A stretch of DNA of 18,510 bases from Syntrophus sp034006265 (GTDB lineage Bacteria > Desulfobacterota > Syntrophia > Syntrophales > Syntrophaceae): NCBI GenBank assembly GCA_034006265.1, contig JAVETB010000055.1, positions 1 through 18,510 on the forward strand. The letters run 5' to 3'. The notes below the pieces were generated by a model. That model was not told the DNA's origin and made no database searches. It saw nothing but the letters and a program-made list of their open reading frames with translations. Of the stretch, positions 7,338 through 14,545 are shown in pieces (within the stretch, counting starts at the first letter, position 1; every line of letters begins with the position of its first letter). Both the position numbers and the translations under genes were made by a program.

Positions 7338-8427
7338 CAGGTCCCCGCAGGCGGGCATCAATGATGAGATCGTCGCCGTTTCGGTAGATCCTGCGAAAAA
7401 TCAATTTGATGGCGCTCTTCATATCGGTAATGTTGAGGTTTCCGATGGCTTCAATCCCTTTGCCCGCGATCTTGGGTGCTATGATGGCAACCAGGCGGTC
7501 GGCAAGATCCTCCGCCAGCAGGGCGGTGAGAACGCCGGAACCCCCTTCGACGAGCACCGAAGCGATATTGCGCGTTCCCAGTTCATGGAAAAGGGAAGGC
7601 AGACCGATCCTTCCCAACGGATCCGCAGGGAGAATCAGCACGTCTTTGCCGAGATCCTTCAGCCGGGTGAGCTTTTCCCGGTCTGCCTGGTCTGTTGTAA
7701 CCAGCAGGGTTCCGGCTGTGCCCTGATCCTGGAGAATCCGGGATGTCAGGGGAATCCGGAGCCGGCTGTCGAGGACGATCCGCAGGGGATTTTTTCCCCG
7801 CACGAGGCGGACGGTCAATTCCGGGTCATCGGAAAGAATTGTTCCGATGCCGACCATGATGGCGTCGTGGGCATGACGGAGGCGGTGGGCGAACCGCCGC
7901 GAGGGGAGGGAACTGATCCAGCGGGAATGACCGGTGGCGGTGGCGATTCTTCCATCCAGGGTCTGGGCGTATTTCAGGGTGACGAAAGGGGTTCGGGATT
8001 GGATGAATTTGAAGAAGGCTTCGTTGATCTGCCGGCAGGCCTCTTCCAGGATCCCCACGGATACCGGAATTCCAGAGCGCTGCAGGGCCTCGATACCCTT
8101 TCCCGCTACGAGAGGATTGGGATCGGCCGTGCCGATGACGACCCGTTGCGGCCGGCAGGCGATGAGGCGGTCCACGCAGGGCGGCGTTTTTCCGTAATGA
8201 CTGCAGGGCTCGAGAGTCACGTAAATGGTCGAACCCTCCACCGATTCCGTGACGCTCTCCAGGGCGTTGATTTCCGCGTGAGCCTGTCCAAATTTCCGAT
8301 GATAACCCTCACCGATAATGCGGTTGTTCCTGACGATCACAGAGCCGACCATCGGGTTGGGGCTGACCCATCCCTCTCCCTTCCGGGCGAGTCGCAGGGC
8401 ACGTTTCATGAAAGATTCATCGTTCAA
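7333..8427 (-). CDS. ribD: Bifunctional riboflavin biosynthesis deaminase/reductase RibD
   Basis: RibD deaminates the pyrimidine intermediate of riboflavin synthesis and then reduces its ribosyl chain. The N-terminal deaminase domain has HAE (Zn ligand and catalytic Glu) and PCSHYGKTPPC (two Zn cysteines). The C-terminal reductase domain has LKYAQTLDGRIAT, SRWISS, GIGTILSDDPELTVR and LVEGGSGVLTALL. I take TTG at 8427-8425, with AAGGGG nine bases upstream, since the protein then begins NDESFMKRALRLA like other RibDs. An ATG at 8460 would add 11 residues but has no visible RBS. Other rib genes are absent. A clear promoter lies upstream. Confidence 0.95.
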   Translation of the reverse strand: MNDESFMKRALRLARKGEGWVSPNPMVGSVIVRNNRIIGEGYHRKFGQAHAEINALESVTESVEGSTIYVTLEPCSHYGKTPPCVDRLIACRPQRVVIGTADPNPLVAGKGIEALQRSGIPVSVGILEEACRQINEAFFKFIQSRTPFVTLKYAQTLDGRIATATGHSRWISSLPSRRFAHRLRHAHDAIMVGIGTILSDDPELTVRLVRGKNPLRIVLDSRLRIPLTSRILQDQGTAGTLLVTTDQADREKLTRLKDLGKDVLILPADPLGRIGLPSLFHELGTRNIASVLVEGGSGVLTALLAEDLADRLVAIIAPKIAGKGIEAIGNLNITDMKSAIKLIFRRIYRNGDDLIIDARLRGPA

Positions 8428-8490
8428 AAAGCTTTTCCCCTTTGCATGCGCTGTCCCCATATGGTGGGGGGGTATGAACTTCTCGTTCGG

Positions 8491-8519
8491 TGTATAGGTT
8501 ACCCTTCCGGCGAAGTCAA
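8491..8519 (-). promoter_or_regulatory. Sigma70-type promoter of ribD
   Basis: On the minus strand TTGACT (8519-8514) is followed at 17 bp by TATACA (8496-8491). This puts the transcript start near 8484, about 57 nt before the chosen TTG start of ribD. No FMN-riboswitch-like leader fits in that space. Confidence 0.75.
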
Positions 8520-8590
8520 GATTGGAAGATGGGCTTCATTCCGTCGTTTGTAAGGGGAGTGCAAAAGGAAGGGAAGAGAAGGAAATGGCT

Positions 8591-9361
8591 ATGACGGACC
8601 TGGCGGGTATAGTGGTGTTTGTCCTGGGCGCTGTGGTGGGAAGTTTTCTCAATGTGTGCATCTGGCGGATTCCACAGGGCCTGTCTATTGTTTCCCCGGC
8701 ATCTTCCTGCCCGCAATGCGGCCATTCCATCCGCTTCTACGACAACATCCCGCTGGTCAGCTATCTCCTTCTCAGGGGGCGCTGCCGCTCCTGCGGGGAA
8801 AGGATTTCTCTGCGTTACCCCCTTGTGGAGGGTCTGACGGCCCTGATGGCCCTCCTTCTCTTCTGGAAATTCGGCCTCACCCTGAAATTTGCCGCGGCCT
8901 TTCTTTTTGTCAGCGCGTTGATCCTGGTTGCCTTCATCGACATCGATCACCAGATTATTCCTGATGTCATCAGCCTTCCGGGCATCCCGATCTGCTTTCT
9001 CCTGTCCGTTTTTCTCATGGAGCTTCCCTTTATGGAGGCGCTCCTGGGGCTCGTTCTCGGCGGCGGTTCGCTTTACCTGATTGCCGTTTTGTATGAGCTG
9101 GCGACAAAACGGGAAGGGATGGGCGGCGGGGACATCAAGCTGCTGGCCATGATGGGAGCCTTCCTGGGATGGAAATCCCTGCTTTTTATCCTCCTGGTCA
9201 GTTCGCTTGTAGGGGCTGTTGTGGGAATATCGGTGATGTGGGCAAAGGGCGGCGATATGAAATATGCCGTGCCTTTCGGGCCTTTTCTATCGCTTGCCGC
9301 CACGGCCTATCTCTTTGTCGGCGACTATGCCGTCAATCTCCTTCTGTACCATCAGATCTGA
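8591..9361 (+). CDS. pilD: Prepilin peptidase / N-methyltransferase
   Basis: This polytopic inner-membrane aspartyl protease cleaves type IV prepilin leaders at G/F and methylates the new N-terminus. The 256-residue form has the cytoplasmic Zn-binding loop with two CxxC pairs (C40/C43 in SCPQCGHS, C65/C68 in CRSCGER), the first catalytic motif FIDIDHQIIPD at 115-125, and the second, GMGGGDIKLL, with D181. About eight hydrophobic segments follow the family plan. ATG 8591 is chosen because AAGGA lies seven bases upstream. An ATG two codons earlier is too close to it. Its likely substrates are the prepilins encoded 1 kb downstream. Confidence 0.95.
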   Translation: MTDLAGIVVFVLGAVVGSFLNVCIWRIPQGLSIVSPASSCPQCGHSIRFYDNIPLVSYLLLRGRCRSCGERISLRYPLVEGLTALMALLLFWKFGLTLKFAAAFLFVSALILVAFIDIDHQIIPDVISLPGIPICFLLSVFLMELPFMEALLGLVLGGGSLYLIAVLYELATKREGMGGGDIKLLAMMGAFLGWKSLLFILLVSSLVGAVVGISVMWAKGGDMKYAVPFGPFLSLAATAYLFVGDYAVNLLLYHQI

Positions 9362-9374
9362 CGCGGGAACGATT

Positions 9375-10055
9375 TCAATGGGCCCGGCGCTTCAGACGCT
9401 CGATGTCCTGAATGATGATGGCGTTTCTGCCGGTCCTCACCACACCCTTGTCCCGCAGAATTTTCAGCTCCTTGTTTATGCTTTCCCTTGTGACGCCCAG
9501 CATGGCGGCAAGCTCCCGCTGTGACATCCGGATCCGAAATTCCTGTCGCTCACTCTCCTGAGTCTGCAGCGGCTCCGCGAGTTCATGGAGGCGTTTGGCC
9601 AGCCGGGCCGGGACGGTGAGAAAAGAGATCTCCGCAAAAAGATCGTCCGTCCGGCGCAGACGCAGCGAAAGGGCGCGGAGTATGGAGCGGACGGCGTTTT
9701 CATTTTGAAAAAGAAACGAGAAAAAATCGTCGCGCTCAAGGACATACAGAAGAGTGTCTTCGACGGCCGTGGCGTCGGCCGAGCGGGGCTGCTCATCCAA
9801 AAGGGCCATTTCGCCGAAGAAGTCTCCGCTTCTCAGCAGCGCCAGGGTGACTTCGTCACCCACCCGGCTTGTAACTCCTATTTTGATCAGTCCTTTGACG
9901 ATGATGTAAAAGGAAGAGCCTTGATCGCCTTTGCGGAAGAGAACTTCTCCCCTGGGAAGGGAGAGGCGTCTCAGAAGGGTGGCAAGATGCTCGCGTTCCG
10001 AATCCAGCATCGACTCAAAAAGGGGGATCTGCTTGAGTAAATCGACTAGAGCCAT
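9375..10055 (-). CDS. Crp/Fnr-family transcription regulator
   Basis: The protein has an N-terminal cyclic-nucleotide-binding fold (PRGEVLFRKGDQGSSFYIIVKG is its strand region) with a phosphate-binding cassette FGEMALLDEQPRSADAT. This keeps the Glu and the Arg-Ser that contact cAMP in Crp. The C-terminal winged helix contains MSQRELAAMLGVTRESINKE. The recognition helix has R190, E191 and K195 at the positions of Crp R180, E181 and R185, which read GTGA half-sites. No FNR-type cysteine cluster is seen. I use ATG 10055 (GAGG 11 bases upstream); GTG 10067 is the alternative. It is divergent from the pilin operon, and a matching operator lies between them. Confidence 0.92.
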   Translation of the reverse strand: MALVDLLKQIPLFESMLDSEREHLATLLRRLSLPRGEVLFRKGDQGSSFYIIVKGLIKIGVTSRVGDEVTLALLRSGDFFGEMALLDEQPRSADATAVEDTLLYVLERDDFFSFLFQNENAVRSILRALSLRLRRTDDLFAEISFLTVPARLAKRLHELAEPLQTQESERQEFRIRMSQRELAAMLGVTRESINKELKILRDKGVVRTGRNAIIIQDIERLKRRAH

Positions 10056-10221
10056 GGAGATTTGCACCTCATCATTTCCGTGAACGGGTTGGATCGTCCC
10101 GGGTAAACAAGTCCATTTTTAATGAATATCTTCTCCCATGATTTGGAAGAATAGTCAATGTTCTTTCCCCAGGACTGCAATTTGCATCCCAAAAACGGAC
10201 GGTGGGAAGCAGGAAAATAAA

Positions 10222-10239
10222 AAGTGAATATAATCACAT
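10222..10239. promoter_or_regulatory. Crp-type operator upstream of pilin operon
   Basis: The sequence AAGTGAATATAATCACAT contains the palindrome GTGA-N6-TCAC, one base short of the TGTGA-N6-TCACA Crp consensus. Its centre at 10230.5 is about 65 bp upstream of the predicted start of the pilin transcript, near the class I activator position. A second half-site, TCACAT, follows at 10249-10254. Confidence 0.7.
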
Positions 10240-10259
10240 ATTACCATGTCACATAAGCG

Positions 10260-10289
10260 TTGACAGGTATCTGTTCCCAAACGTATGAT
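10260..10289 (+). promoter_or_regulatory. Sigma70-type promoter of minor-pilin operon
   Basis: A perfect TTGACA (10260-10265) is followed at 18 bp by TATGAT (10284-10289), giving a start near 10296 and a leader of about 54 nt. No sigma54 -24/-12 element of the kind used by major pilin genes was seen. Confidence 0.75.
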
Positions 10290-10349
10290 CTCTCAACAAA
10301 ACAACGATAATGAATGCATGAAGTCGATGAATTTCAGGAGAGGCAGACG

Positions 10350-10808
10350 GTGACGTATTACAGGACAAGGGGTTTCACGCTGATTGAACTGATGGTCGTT
10401 ATCGCCATCATGGCCATCATGGCGGCCATCGCCGCTCCCAACTTCAAGTCTTTCATGGCCCAGCGGCGCCTGAACGGGGCCGCCCGGCAGGTGATGTCGG
10501 ATCTCATGGCGGCGAGAATGAAGGCGGTCACGATCAATCAGAAAGTGAAGGTCTCTTTTACCGGCAATCATGCCTATGAGATCTGGAATGACGCCAACAG
10601 CAACGGAACCGTTGCCGATAATGAAGGTGATGATGTGGCGAAGGACATCCAGGTGGATTATCATGATGTGACATTCAGCAGTACCGCAAATCCTGTCTTT
10701 GATCCGCGGGGAACGGCTGCCGCACTTGCAACCGTCACGCTGACCAATTCCGCAGGTTCAAAAACAGTCAGTGTGGCAATTACCGGACGCGTTGTGATCA
10801 GCGGTTGA
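10350..10808 (+). CDS. Minor type IV prepilin, FimT/GspH family
   Basis: The prepilin has a very short leader, MTYYRTRG, then FTLIELMVVIAIMAIMAAIAAPNF. This is the class III signal, cleaved by PilD between G and F, with Glu5 present. The rest, QRRLNGAARQVMSDLMAARMKAVTINQ, is the conserved GspH/FimT helix extension, and the C-terminal region is a beta-rich head. GTG 10350 is preferred because AGGAGAGG is six bases upstream. An ATG at 10314 would give a 20-residue leader. FimT-type minor pilins prime pilus assembly and in some species bind DNA. It is first in the operon. Confidence 0.9.
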   Translation: MTYYRTRGFTLIELMVVIAIMAIMAAIAAPNFKSFMAQRRLNGAARQVMSDLMAARMKAVTINQKVKVSFTGNHAYEIWNDANSNGTVADNEGDDVAKDIQVDYHDVTFSSTANPVFDPRGTAAALATVTLTNSAGSKTVSVAITGRVVISG

Positions 10809-10869
10809 CGGATTCGGAGATGGAACAAGCTTGTTTTATAGATCAACGTATCAAGGGGGGAATTAGGTC

Positions 10870-11286
10870 ATGATATCGGTAATTCCCGATAAGCAAGGCT
10901 TCACATTGATCGAGATTCTAGTTGCGATGTGTTTGCTCCTGATCGCCCTGCTGGCGTTGCTCTCTCTAACCACGACGGTCATCAAGGGAAACTACGCCAG
11001 CAAGATGACGACCATGGCAACCACACTGGTAAAAGATAAGCTTGAAGACCTGAAAAATAAGAGTTACGCGAGCGTCAGCGCCAGTACTTCCGGCATCACT
11101 TCAACGGATTATGCATCCGCAACCGGCCAGGTTTCGGCCTCCTCGACAGGAGCCTATTTTACCAGGAACTGCACGTGTAAGCTCGATGCAGCGGAGCCGA
11201 ATGATACGATGAAAACTGTGGTCGTGACGGTTTCCTGGAATGAGGGCAGCCGGAGCGTATCCGCCTCAACCATTATCGGTCGGTAA
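10870..11286 (+). CDS. pilV: Minor type IV prepilin, PilV-like
   Basis: The 138-residue prepilin has leader MISVIPDKQG and mature start FTLIEILVAMCLLLIALLAL with Glu5. The head contains two cysteines (RNCTCKL) and a beta-rich end, TMKTVVVTVSWNEGSRSVSASTIIGR. The WNEGSRSVSAST-type C-terminus is usual for PilV pilus modification proteins. AAGGGGGG lies nine bases before the ATG. It is 61 nt after the FimT-like gene and only five bases before the next gene. The PilV name rests on order and C-terminal pattern; the protein is otherwise divergent. Confidence 0.85.
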   Translation: MISVIPDKQGFTLIEILVAMCLLLIALLALLSLTTTVIKGNYASKMTTMATTLVKDKLEDLKNKSYASVSASTSGITSTDYASATGQVSASSTGAYFTRNCTCKLDAAEPNDTMKTVVVTVSWNEGSRSVSASTIIGR

Positions 11287-11291
11287 AATCC

Positions 11292-11930
11292 ATGGAAGGA
11301 AGACAACGAAGGTTGAACAGCTTCAAGGCAGGCATAAAGAAGGAAATTTGCAGATCCACGAAGAGTTGCGGGGGATTTACCCTGGTGGAACTGATGATTG
11401 CCCTGACAATCGGATTAGTCATTTTGGCCGCTCTATACAATCTTTTTTCCGCGCAGAACAAATCCCTGAGTGTTCAGGAAACCATTGTAGAAATGCAGCA
11501 GAATGCCCGTGCTGCCATGGACATGATGGCGACGGAGATGGGAATGACCGGTTATGATCCCGCAGGGACGAGCCCGGCCGGCATAAGCACCTTCTCGGCA
11601 AATTCCATTGCCTTCACTCAAGACCTGAACGGGGATGCTGATGTGAGTGATCCCAATGAGAGCATTGCTTACAGTTACGATTCAGGCCATTTGCGAATAA
11701 GCAGAAATACCGGTGGAGGCCCTCAACCTTATGCGGAAAATGTCGAAGCTCTAAATTATACATACTATAACGCAGCAGGGGCCACAACGGCAACGTTGGC
11801 GGATATCAGGAAAATCAAGATCGAGATTCGAACCCGGACAGCCCGGATAGACCCGAGTTATGCAACAAACGGTGGGTATCGAACCTATACATTGACATCC
11901 TATGTAACGCCGAGAAATCTCGCGTATTGA
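11292..11930 (+). CDS. pilW: Minor type IV prepilin, PilW-like
   Basis: The 212-residue prepilin has cleavage site KSCGG/FTLVELMIALTIGLVIL, then FSAQNKSLSVQETIVEMQQNARAAMDMMATEMGMTGYDP. That helix, with its QQNARAA and E(M)GMTGY motifs, is characteristic of PilW. The C-terminal region RKIKIEIRTRTARIDPS...YRTYTLTSYVTPRNL matches the end of PilW proteins. As annotated the leader is 28 residues, long for a class III signal, and the ATG has only a weak RBS. A later non-ATG start is possible. It begins five bases after pilV, so coupling may help initiation. Confidence 0.9.
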   Translation: MEGRQRRLNSFKAGIKKEICRSTKSCGGFTLVELMIALTIGLVILAALYNLFSAQNKSLSVQETIVEMQQNARAAMDMMATEMGMTGYDPAGTSPAGISTFSANSIAFTQDLNGDADVSDPNESIAYSYDSGHLRISRNTGGGPQPYAENVEALNYTYYNAAGATTATLADIRKIKIEIRTRTARIDPSYATNGGYRTYTLTSYVTPRNLAY

Positions 11931-11954
11931 TCAAGAAGCAGGAGGTAACTTTCC

Positions 11955-13052
11955 ATGAGGAGGATCAGCGGTTCGAAGCTATTAGCAGACAGCGAAAGGG
12001 GGATGGTCCTTGTCGTGTCCCTGTTGGTCATGGCCGTGCTGGCTGTCCTGGGGATTGCGGCTGTCATGACCACCACGACGGATCTCAAGATCACTTCAAA
12101 TTATACGCAGAACAAAAAGGCCTTTTATAATGCTGATGCCGGGGTGGAGCGGGTCATTGCATACCTGCGCACTAATACGGTGAATTATCCCACCGGCAGC
12201 ACACCTACTACGACAATTGCAGTGAGCTGTCCTACAGGCTTCAATTTCAACACCTCAGTGAATCTCAACTATGTTTCTCCCAACGTCTACAAGTTTCAGA
12301 TGACGGGCACGGGGGCCAATAGTGCCGCAAAGACGATCGAAACCCACATCAGGAAAGTGCCGCTCTATCCTCAAGACGCGGACGGTGCGGTGGCGATGTA
12401 CGGAGGCGGGCCCGCGGTTGAATTTAAAACAGGCGGCGGAGGGGGCTACGCCATCGACGGGCACGATTATCCTGTTCCAGCGGATCCGAACTGCAATGGT
12501 AGTTCCTGTGACACAACAGCTACAGCCTTGCCGGCCTTGCCTGGTCTGTTCACCGTCATGACTCCCACTCTCACCGGAAATGATACCGCGCACCTTGGGG
12601 GGGTGCCGACACAGACGCTGGGCACCAGCCGAGAAACGGAATTCAATAATTTTGTGGAGATGGTCCTTGCCAGCGGCAGCACCGCAACCCCCCTGTATCA
12701 GTCCACCCTGGGAACGCGGGCCAATCCCGCCGTTACGGTCATTCCGAACGGAACAACCCTGAATGCCACTGCAAACGGAGCGGGCATCATCATCGTCGAT
12801 GACGGAGGGTCGCTTCAAATAAACGGAAACTTCTGCTTTGAAGGCCTTGTCATCCTGAGAGGGTCGGGCAGGGTGTTCGGAAGCGGCACTGCCAACATCT
12901 TCGGCAGCCTTGTTACGATTGGCCATTTGAGCAAATTGATAGACCTTACCGGCAGCATCAACCTGTTCTACAGTTCGGCAGCCCTGGCAAATCTCGCCAA
13001 CATCGATGAACTCAGCCAGATTCAAAGGACTGCCTGGCGGGTTGTTCTTTAG
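11955..13052 (+). CDS. pilX: PilX-like pilus assembly protein with long C-terminal domain
   Basis: AGGAGG nine bases before the ATG is the best RBS of the operon. The N-terminus ERG/MVLVVSLLVMAVLAVLGIAAVM, then TSNYTQNKKAFYNADAGVERVIAYLR, is the PilX signature. As usual for PilX, the mature part lacks the Glu5 of other pilins. PilX proteins are mostly around 160-200 residues, whereas this one has 365. The extra domain has GGGGGYAIDGHDYP, a Cys pair in NCNGSSCDT, and a repetitive strand-rich stretch from GGSLQINGNFCFEGLVILRG to FGSLVTIGHL resembling stacked beta turns. It is probably an exposed tip domain; this is inference. Confidence 0.87.
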   Translation: MRRISGSKLLADSERGMVLVVSLLVMAVLAVLGIAAVMTTTTDLKITSNYTQNKKAFYNADAGVERVIAYLRTNTVNYPTGSTPTTTIAVSCPTGFNFNTSVNLNYVSPNVYKFQMTGTGANSAAKTIETHIRKVPLYPQDADGAVAMYGGGPAVEFKTGGGGGYAIDGHDYPVPADPNCNGSSCDTTATALPALPGLFTVMTPTLTGNDTAHLGGVPTQTLGTSRETEFNNFVEMVLASGSTATPLYQSTLGTRANPAVTVIPNGTTLNATANGAGIIIVDDGGSLQINGNFCFEGLVILRGSGRVFGSGTANIFGSLVTIGHLSKLIDLTGSINLFYSSAALANLANIDELSQIQRTAWRVVL

Positions 13053-13079
13053 CGGGTATGGCCGGAAGGTATGACAGCC

Positions 13080-13637
13080 ATGCGAAAATACATCCTGTTC
13101 TGTTCATTCCTCATTGCGGTCTTGCTGGTTCCTGCCGTCGGGGACCCCGCTTACCGGATTCTCCTTAAAAATGGGGGGCAATTTTCAACACTCCGGTATT
13201 GGGAAGAAAACCAGCTGCTGAAGTTCGACGCAGGCTTTGGGGTGATGGGTATTGAAAAAAACCAAGTCAAAGCAATTGAAACATACACCATCGATGCACA
13301 AGAAGTTTATAAAGCCCCGAAAGCCGAGAAGCGCCTCGAGGAAGCCGAACAGAAGCCTGAAAAGACTGCTTCAACCCCAACACCACCCGCAGAGATTGAT
13401 CTGAAGGCTTTCCAGGATAAAATGGCAAAATTCAAAGCGGACCTGAACAAGTCGTTGACGCGCATCAGGAAAGCCAATGCAAACAAGGATTTGGATGCAA
13501 AGAACCAGGCTATGGAAGATAACCGGAATATCTCTGCTGAAATGTGGAAATTGACTCACGAACTGGAGCAGAAGAATAATGGAAAACTTCCTGATGGCTG
13601 GTGGGAGGGAGTCGGACGAGAGGAGCCTGCGTCGTGA
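13080..13637 (+). CDS. Small secreted protein of the pilin operon, function unknown
   Basis: The N-terminus MRKYILFCSFLIAVLLVPAVG is a Sec signal peptide, with cleavage probably near residue 21. The next 50 residues (ILLKNGGQF, LRYWEENQLLKFDAG, GVMGIEKNQVKAIE) form a small beta-rich module of a kind seen in other short exported proteobacterial proteins. Then come a charged Lys/Glu/Pro linker and a helical, coiled-coil-like region from KAFQDKMAKFKADLNKSL to the end. ATG 13080 (AAGG ten bases upstream) is preferred over ATG 13071, which almost touches the AAGG. It sits where a PilY1 tip adhesin gene is often found. I do not recognise a function. Confidence 0.75.
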   Translation: MRKYILFCSFLIAVLLVPAVGDPAYRILLKNGGQFSTLRYWEENQLLKFDAGFGVMGIEKNQVKAIETYTIDAQEVYKAPKAEKRLEEAEQKPEKTASTPTPPAEIDLKAFQDKMAKFKADLNKSLTRIRKANANKDLDAKNQAMEDNRNISAEMWKLTHELEQKNNGKLPDGWWEGVGREEPAS

Positions 13638-13660
13638 ACTGGAAAAGGCCAACGCGCTTC

Positions 13661-13723
13661 AGGATGATACGAACAAAGGCCTCAGGGATTCCAAACCGTT
13701 TTTCTGTCTGTATCATCCTTTTT
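13661..13723 (+). terminator. Terminator-like hairpin at end of pilin operon
   Basis: Perfect 10-bp arms AGGATGATAC (13661-13670) and GTATCATCCT (13710-13719) are followed by TTTT, completing a T5 run at 13719-13723. The 39-nt loop is long for an intrinsic terminator, so efficiency is uncertain. Confidence 0.6.
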
Positions 13724-13739
13724 GATCGTCATCCCTTAT

Positions 13740-13793
13740 GGTAACCAGAAGTTCCCGAGGCGCCATTCCTCGGTTTCGGCCGTGCCGGTTACC
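13740..13793. repeat. Nested perfect inverted repeat
   Basis: Outer arms GGTAACC (13740-13746) and GGTTACC (13787-13793) enclose inner arms CCGAGG (13755-13760) and CCTCGG (13768-13773). All pairs are perfect. The shape suggests a two-tier RNA hairpin or a protein-binding palindrome. Confidence 0.6.
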
Positions 13794-13965
13794 GTTGGAG
13801 CCGTTTACGGAATCGGGGAGGCAAACCGGTTCGCTTCAACATTCTGCCCCGATCGGTGCCTCTTCAATTCAAGCCGTGTGTCCCTGATGTGACGCCCACA
13901 ATCCCACCTGAAGAAGTTCCTCAAAATATTCCTTCCTTACTTGTTGATTTCACTCATAATATTTG

Positions 13966-13996
13966 TTGACTTTTTATTTAATGGCCTTTAAATAAT
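13966..13996 (+). promoter_or_regulatory. Probable HU promoter
   Basis: TTGACT (13966-13971) lies in an AT-rich tract. The -10 could be TAAATA at 17 bp (13989-13994) or AATAAT at 19 bp (13991-13996). The leader would be about 65 nt. Confidence 0.5.
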
Positions 13997-14066
13997 AAAC
14001 TGGTTTGCGAGGACTGTGAAACTGCCGTGGTCATTGAAGCACAACATTTCTAGGGAGGATAAGGTA

Positions 14067-14342
14067 ATGAACAAAGGTGATTTGGTTGAGGCAGTAACAA
14101 AAGTTGTTGGAAAAAAGAAGTTGGCGCAGGAAACCGTCGCATGTGTTCTTGGATCCATGACGGAAGCTTTAAAAAAAGGTGATAGCGTAACACTCATTGG
14201 TTTCGGCACGTTCAAGGTTGCGAAGAGAGCCGCCAGAACGGGGAGAAACCCGCAGACAGGCAAACCGATCAAGATTAAAGCAAAGAAGGTCCCCAAATTT
14301 ACGGCCGGCAAGAAACTGAAGGATGCCGTGGCGAAAAAATAA
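14067..14342 (+). CDS. hup: HU family nucleoid DNA-binding protein
   Basis: The 91-residue protein is standard HU length. It has the N-terminal helix MNKGDLVEAVTKVVG, GFGTFKVAKRAARTGRNPQT (residues 47-66), the signature entering the DNA-binding beta arm, and PKFTAGKKLKDAV at the end. It binds and bends DNA without strong sequence specificity and helps organise the chromosome. ATG 14067 is taken because GGAGG lies eight bases upstream and the family N-terminus is MNK. An in-frame ATG at 14016 would add 17 unrelated residues. It has its own promoter and terminator, so it is monocistronic. Confidence 0.95.
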   Translation: MNKGDLVEAVTKVVGKKKLAQETVACVLGSMTEALKKGDSVTLIGFGTFKVAKRAARTGRNPQTGKPIKIKAKKVPKFTAGKKLKDAVAKK

Positions 14343-14359
14343 TTGCAGCGATAATCAAC

Positions 14360-14402
14360 ACAGAGGGCCTCCCGGTTTGATAAATATCAGGAGGCCCTCT
14401 GT
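14360..14402 (+). terminator. Strong hairpin after HU
   Basis: Perfect 13-bp arms ACAGAGGGCCTCC (14360-14372) and GGAGGCCCTCTGT (14390-14402) enclose a 17-nt loop. No T-run follows. It lies between convergent genes and may serve both strands. The next 140 bases towards the selenoprotein gene hold no other feature apart from its possible read-through tail. Confidence 0.75.
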
Positions 14403-14545
14403 CGCGTCCGTCTCTCTGCCCGCGGGATGCCTGGCCTCTGAAATGGTCATTACGACACCTTGAACGGCACCCCCGTAAGCATCAGCCCCTGCGCCCGCTT
14501 TGTTGACAGCCGTGCAGCCAGTGCCGGAAAACCGCATCCGCCCTT

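Larger units (their letters stand above)
13638..14066. other. Gene-free stretch with terminator and inverted repeats
   Basis: No convincing gene lies between the secreted-protein stop and HU. The stretch holds a terminator-like hairpin (13661-13723), a nested perfect inverted repeat (13740-13793), interleaved complementary segments (13812-13862) and an AT-rich HU promoter region (13940-14000). A short open frame at 13741-13888 has no family features. Confidence 0.6.

Noticed and set aside
7276..8553. Long plus-strand open frame opposite ribD
   Set aside because: Its protein has no recognisable motif, and the opposite strand encodes a complete RibD with all catalytic residues. It is a GC-rich shadow frame.
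10056..10200. Sigma54 or clear sigma70 promoter for the Crp-like gene
   Set aside because: TTGACT is present on the minus strand near 10155, but no -10 stands at proper spacing and no GG-N10-GC element was found.
13741..13888. 49-codon open frame between pilin operon and HU
   Set aside because: It has no good RBS and no conserved features, and it overlaps the inverted repeats. The sequence looks structural rather than coding.
14355..14537. 60-residue minus-strand frame beside HU
   Set aside because: It runs through the strong HU terminator hairpin and has no family features. The read-through frame of the selenoprotein gene is more protein-like here.
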